Origin: Firmicutes bacterium HGW-Firmicutes-10
GTDB lineage: Bacteria; Bacillota_I; Bacilli_A; Erysipelotrichales; Erysipelotrichaceae
Direction of reading: 5' to 3'
Length of the DNA: 7,844 bases
Assembly: GCA_002841605.1 (NCBI GenBank)
Contig: PHAF01000089.1
Coordinates: 1-7,844, forward strand
How positions within the stretch are numbered: the first letter of the stretch is position 1; every line of letters begins with the position of its first letter. This document shows, piece after piece, positions 5,571 to 7,844 of this stretch. Under the pieces are notes generated by a model. That model saw only the letters and a list, made by a program, of their open reading frames with translations, ran no database searches and was not told the DNA's origin. Made by a program: the position numbers and the translations under genes.

Positions 5571-6890
5571 TTACGCTTTTCCTATCAATTCTGCGGTCAT
5601 TCCAGAGTGTTCTTCCCAGCGTTTGACGATCACATCCACATACTTGGGATCGAGCTCCATACAGTTGCACACTCGGTCCAACTGGTCTGCCGCAATCAAC
5701 GTCGACCCGCTTCCCCCAAAGGGTTCATAGAGCAGCTGACGCGCTTTACTACTGTTTTTAATGAGCTTTCCAACCAACGATACTGGCTTCATCGTGGGGT
5801 GGATATCGCTGCGTAAGGGCTTGTTGTCATAGATGATCGTCGTTTTGATTTGTTCCATGATCCCGTTAAGCATCTGCACTAATTCTTCCTTTTTGAGTTT
5901 CTCAATGTTCACCGAATCATCGAAGATGGTGGACTGAGTCCGATCATCCACGAAGTAATGTCCCGCTCCTTCTTTCCAACCATACAAGATCGGCTCATGT
6001 TTCCAGTGATAATCGTTACGACTGAGGTTGAAGGAATTCTTCACCCAAATCAGATTCTCAGAAAACTTGAATCCGGCGGTGGTAAAGGCCAATTGGAAGC
6101 TGACCCGTTCAATGTCACTGTGGAAGACATAAATCGCAGCCCCGGGTTTGGTGTGCTTGCTGGCGAGCATATACATGGCCAACAGGAAATCAAAGAACTT
6201 GTCACTGTCCATGTGGTCGTTCATGATCGCATTGTTTTTGCGAGTATCGTTTTTAAACATCTTGTGGTAGTCAATCTTGTTTTCATAATTAACGTTATAG
6301 GGTGGATCGGTCACGATCAAGTCCCCCAGATGACCATTCATCAGCTTGGCTACATCCTCCGGATCGGTGCTGTCTCCACACATCAGCCGATGAGGTCCCA
6401 GGATGTAAATATCTCCTCTCTTGGATTTCGGTTCTTCGATTTCTTCTAGAGCCGCATCCACATCGAAGTCATCATCGACGGCTTGTTGGGTGTCCATTGA
6501 AGCCAATAGCTCTTTAAACTCTTCATCGTCAAAGCCGGTCATACCCAAGTCGATTTGTTGCTCCAGTTCCAAGAGTAAATCCTTCAGCTTGTCCATCTGC
6601 CATTCACCGCTAATCTTGTTTAAAGCAATGTTTAAAGCCTTCTCTTTGACCTTATCGACCTCAACCAAAACGACATCGACTTCGGTATATCCCAGCGCTT
6701 TAAGGACAGTGGCGCGTTGGTGTCCTCCAATGATCGTGTAGTCTTTGTTAACGATAATCGGATCCACATAACCAAACTCCTGTATACTGCGGCGGATCTT
6801 CTCGAACTCTGTGTCCCCGGGTTGTAAAGACTTGCGAGGGTTATAGTTGGCAACAACCAATTGCTCTAAGTTGATTTTTTGAAATTGCAT
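5571..6890 (-). CDS. ParB-domain / DNA methyltransferase fusion
   Basis: This 439-aa protein has two domains. Residues 1-130 form a ParB/Srx-like domain with NPRK (17-20), PIIVNKDYTIIGGHQRATVL (44-63) and a following helical linker. An acidic linker (about 133-155) leads to an S-adenosylmethionine-dependent amino-methyltransferase. In that domain, catalytic motif IV DPPYNVNY (195-202) comes first, HPTMKP at 364-369, and the cofactor-binding motif EPFGGSGSTLIA (389-400) comes last. This motif order is the beta class. DPPY allows N6-adenine or N4-cytosine methylation, and I cannot tell which. Such fusions are common in Bacillota phages, where they modify phage DNA, probably to evade host restriction. 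No cognate restriction gene is adjacent in the same block. AGGTG lies five bases before the ATG, and the gene starts eight bases after the previous stop, so it shares an operon with the helicase loader and the HTH gene. Confidence 0.92.
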   Translation of the reverse strand: MQFQKINLEQLVVANYNPRKSLQPGDTEFEKIRRSIQEFGYVDPIIVNKDYTIIGGHQRATVLKALGYTEVDVVLVEVDKVKEKALNIALNKISGEWQMDKLKDLLLELEQQIDLGMTGFDDEEFKELLASMDTQQAVDDDFDVDAALEEIEEPKSKRGDIYILGPHRLMCGDSTDPEDVAKLMNGHLGDLIVTDPPYNVNYENKIDYHKMFKNDTRKNNAIMNDHMDSDKFFDFLLAMYMLASKHTKPGAAIYVFHSDIERVSFQLAFTTAGFKFSENLIWVKNSFNLSRNDYHWKHEPILYGWKEGAGHYFVDDRTQSTIFDDSVNIEKLKKEELVQMLNGIMEQIKTTIIYDNKPLRSDIHPTMKPVSLVGKLIKNSSKARQLLYEPFGGSGSTLIAADQLDRVCNCMELDPKYVDVIVKRWEEHSGMTAELIGKA

Positions 6891-6898
6891 CAGTTCAC

Positions 6899-7192
6899 CT
6901 AGAACGGTTTGATCAGTTGCATATAGGCCGCTTGCAAGGTGATCTCGTTAATCAGGCGATTTCGCCAGACATAGAAGGTCGTCTTTTCGATATGCAACTT
7001 CTCAAAAATCTGCTGCTCCGGGATCTTCTGATCATATTTCATCGATAACAGCTTCCCCAGTTCGGATTGCTCATAACGGCTATAGACGGTCTCGATGATG
7101 GTGGACCAGGCTTGTTCTTCTTTGTTGGGACTGGTCCGGAGTTGGTGACGGTTGTATAGGTAATATTCGACGTCTCTGCGATATTTATTCAT
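6899..7192 (-). CDS. Small HTH protein, possible ArpU/RinA-type late regulator
   Basis: This 97-aa protein starts with MNKYRRDVEYYLYNRHQLRT and has a Tyr-rich helix, then a helical middle (IIETVYSRYEQSELGKLLSM, about 32-51). Near the C-terminus is a probable helix-turn-helix: IPEQQIFEKLHIEKTTFYVW (about 57-76), followed by RNRLINEI. Size, the N-terminal Y/E-rich pattern, a sigma-region-4-like HTH and a position between replication and packaging genes fit the ArpU/RinA/DUF722-type proteins that switch on late transcription in phages of Bacillota. I base this on layout and pattern rather than a firm family match. GAGG stands eight bases before the ATG, and the gene begins ten bases after the helicase-loader stop. 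If it is a late activator, its target promoter should lie before the packaging genes, near 1866-1900. Confidence 0.55.
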   Translation of the reverse strand: MNKYRRDVEYYLYNRHQLRTSPNKEEQAWSTIIETVYSRYEQSELGKLLSMKYDQKIPEQQIFEKLHIEKTTFYVWRNRLINEITLQAAYMQLIKPF

Positions 7193-7202
7193 TAAATTTT
7201 CC

Positions 7203-7844
7203 TCATTTCAATCTCATGTTTTTACGTTTGTCGTGTTGGATCTCAATCGTGTAATATTTGGCCATTTGATAGATCCTGGAACCAATGGCTTCATCGATGT
7301 CCAGCAGCTCATTGATGAGTTTCTCAGAGCTGAAGATAGTGATTCTGTCCTTGTTGTTGTAGCGATGATTGATGATCTCAAAGGCAATTTGGATGTCTGC
7401 TTGTGTTGGTACTTTTCCTTTCTCGGTTTTAAAAAGGTCATCGATATACAAGACCTCGATGTTTTTCCATTGATCGATGGCTTGTTGATAGTCGACACTT
7501 TCCATTGTGATCGCTTTGAGACGGACGATCTCATCGCGCCACAACATATACCGTGCCGGATGTCCCTGCTCCATCAGCCGGTTAACAATGGCGGTACAGA
7601 TGTGGGTCTTTCCCACTCCCACTTGTCCCCCGATATAGAACCAACTGCGCTCATGATTGATCATAAACTCCAGGGCTTTGGACTTGATGTAATGTTGCCA
7701 CTGCTCTTTGACCAGGTAGTTGTCAAAGGTGTATTCGTGAATCAGTTTACTTAGTCCGCTTTGATGGATCAACACCCTACTTTTTCGGATAGCAGCGCAG
7801 CTGCAGGCTCGTAAGGCAGTATACTCTCCCACCTCCACTAACAT
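7203..7844 (-). CDS. DnaC/DnaI-like helicase loader, 5' end outside the window
   Basis: The frame is open for 213 codons to the window edge, where an ATG happens to be the last codon. The true start is probably further out: the CSC near residues 14-16 and the SGL near 29 resemble the end of the N-terminal zinc-binding region of DnaC-type loaders, whose first cysteines would lie upstream. The AAA+ core is complete: Walker A GGQVGVGKT (72-80), Walker B VLYIDDLF (131-138), sensor-1-like ITIFSSE (168-174) and an arginine-finger-like GSRIYQM (188-194). These proteins load the replicative helicase on phage DNA. Downstream genes follow within ten bases each, as in one operon. A DnaA-like or transposition ATPase (IstB) is less likely given the phage context. 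Confidence 0.85.
   Translation of the reverse strand: MLVEVGEYTALRACSCAAIRKSRVLIHQSGLSKLIHEYTFDNYLVKEQWQHYIKSKALEFMINHERSWFYIGGQVGVGKTHICTAIVNRLMEQGHPARYMLWRDEIVRLKAITMESVDYQQAIDQWKNIEVLYIDDLFKTEKGKVPTQADIQIAFEIINHRYNNKDRITIFSSEKLINELLDIDEAIGSRIYQMAKYYTIEIQHDKRKNMRLK

Noticed and set aside
5451..5816. Plus-strand frame beginning in the intergenic gap
   Set aside because: Most of it lies antisense to the methyltransferase, it lacks a good ribosome site and recognisable domain, and it crosses the hairpin terminator.
6421..6741. Plus-strand Ser-rich frame antisense to the methyltransferase
   Set aside because: It is a low-complexity Ser/Thr product opposite an acidic linker and helical region, with no family features.
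1..7844. CRISPR array, tRNA genes, insertion sequence or attachment site
   Set aside because: I saw no regularly spaced repeats, no cloverleaf-like sequence, and no transposase, integrase or paired terminal repeats. This was by eye only.

Overview
This window looks like part of a prophage or temperate tailed-phage genome from a Gram-positive (Bacillota, probably Bacilli) host. The evidence is purine-rich Shine-Dalgarno sites (AAGGAGGG, GGAGG, AGGAG) and a tightly packed, one-direction gene order typical of such phages. All real genes are on the minus strand, so transcription runs from position 7844 towards 1. I cannot name the species.

In transcription order, the first block (7844-5571) holds a DnaC/DnaI-like helicase loader cut by the window edge, a small helix-turn-helix protein that may be an ArpU/RinA-type late regulator, and a ParB-domain/DNA methyltransferase fusion. 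A 9-bp hairpin directly after the methyltransferase stop closes this block. The last block (1866-1) is the packaging region: a 148-aa HTH protein of the terminase-small-subunit type, an HNH nuclease fused to a P-loop kinase, a 109- to 111-aa small-terminase candidate, and the first 82 codons of the large terminase. The large terminase starts at a GTG whose last bases overlap the previous stop. It is easily missed because the gene leaves the window. Stops and starts in this block are tightly coupled.

Between these blocks (about 5570-1897) sits an AT-rich insert. In sampled 60-base lines I counted 18/60 G+C inside it (4021-4080 and 2461-2520), against 33/60 (6301-6360), 32/60 (7501-7560) and 24/60 (1261-1320) in the phage genes. 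It encodes a YkvA-like (DUF1232) membrane protein; a 691-aa DUF262-DUF1524 protein of the GmrSD/SspE type; a 42-residue reading frame too short for usual gene finding; and a 264-aa protein whose C-terminal half looks HEPN-like. A good sigma-A promoter (TTGGAA-17 bp-TATAAT) lies before the DUF262 gene, and a strong intrinsic terminator follows the last gene. The insert therefore has the shape of a phage moron: a self-contained cargo unit placed between the replication/modification genes and the packaging genes.

The most interesting reading is that DUF262-DUF1524, the 42-aa peptide and the HEPN-like protein form a candidate anti-phage defence operon, chained by a 4-base (ATGA) and an 8-base overlap. 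The combination with a HEPN-like partner and a tiny coupled peptide is not one I recognise as a named system. The defence function is inferred from domain families and context, not shown by the sequence.
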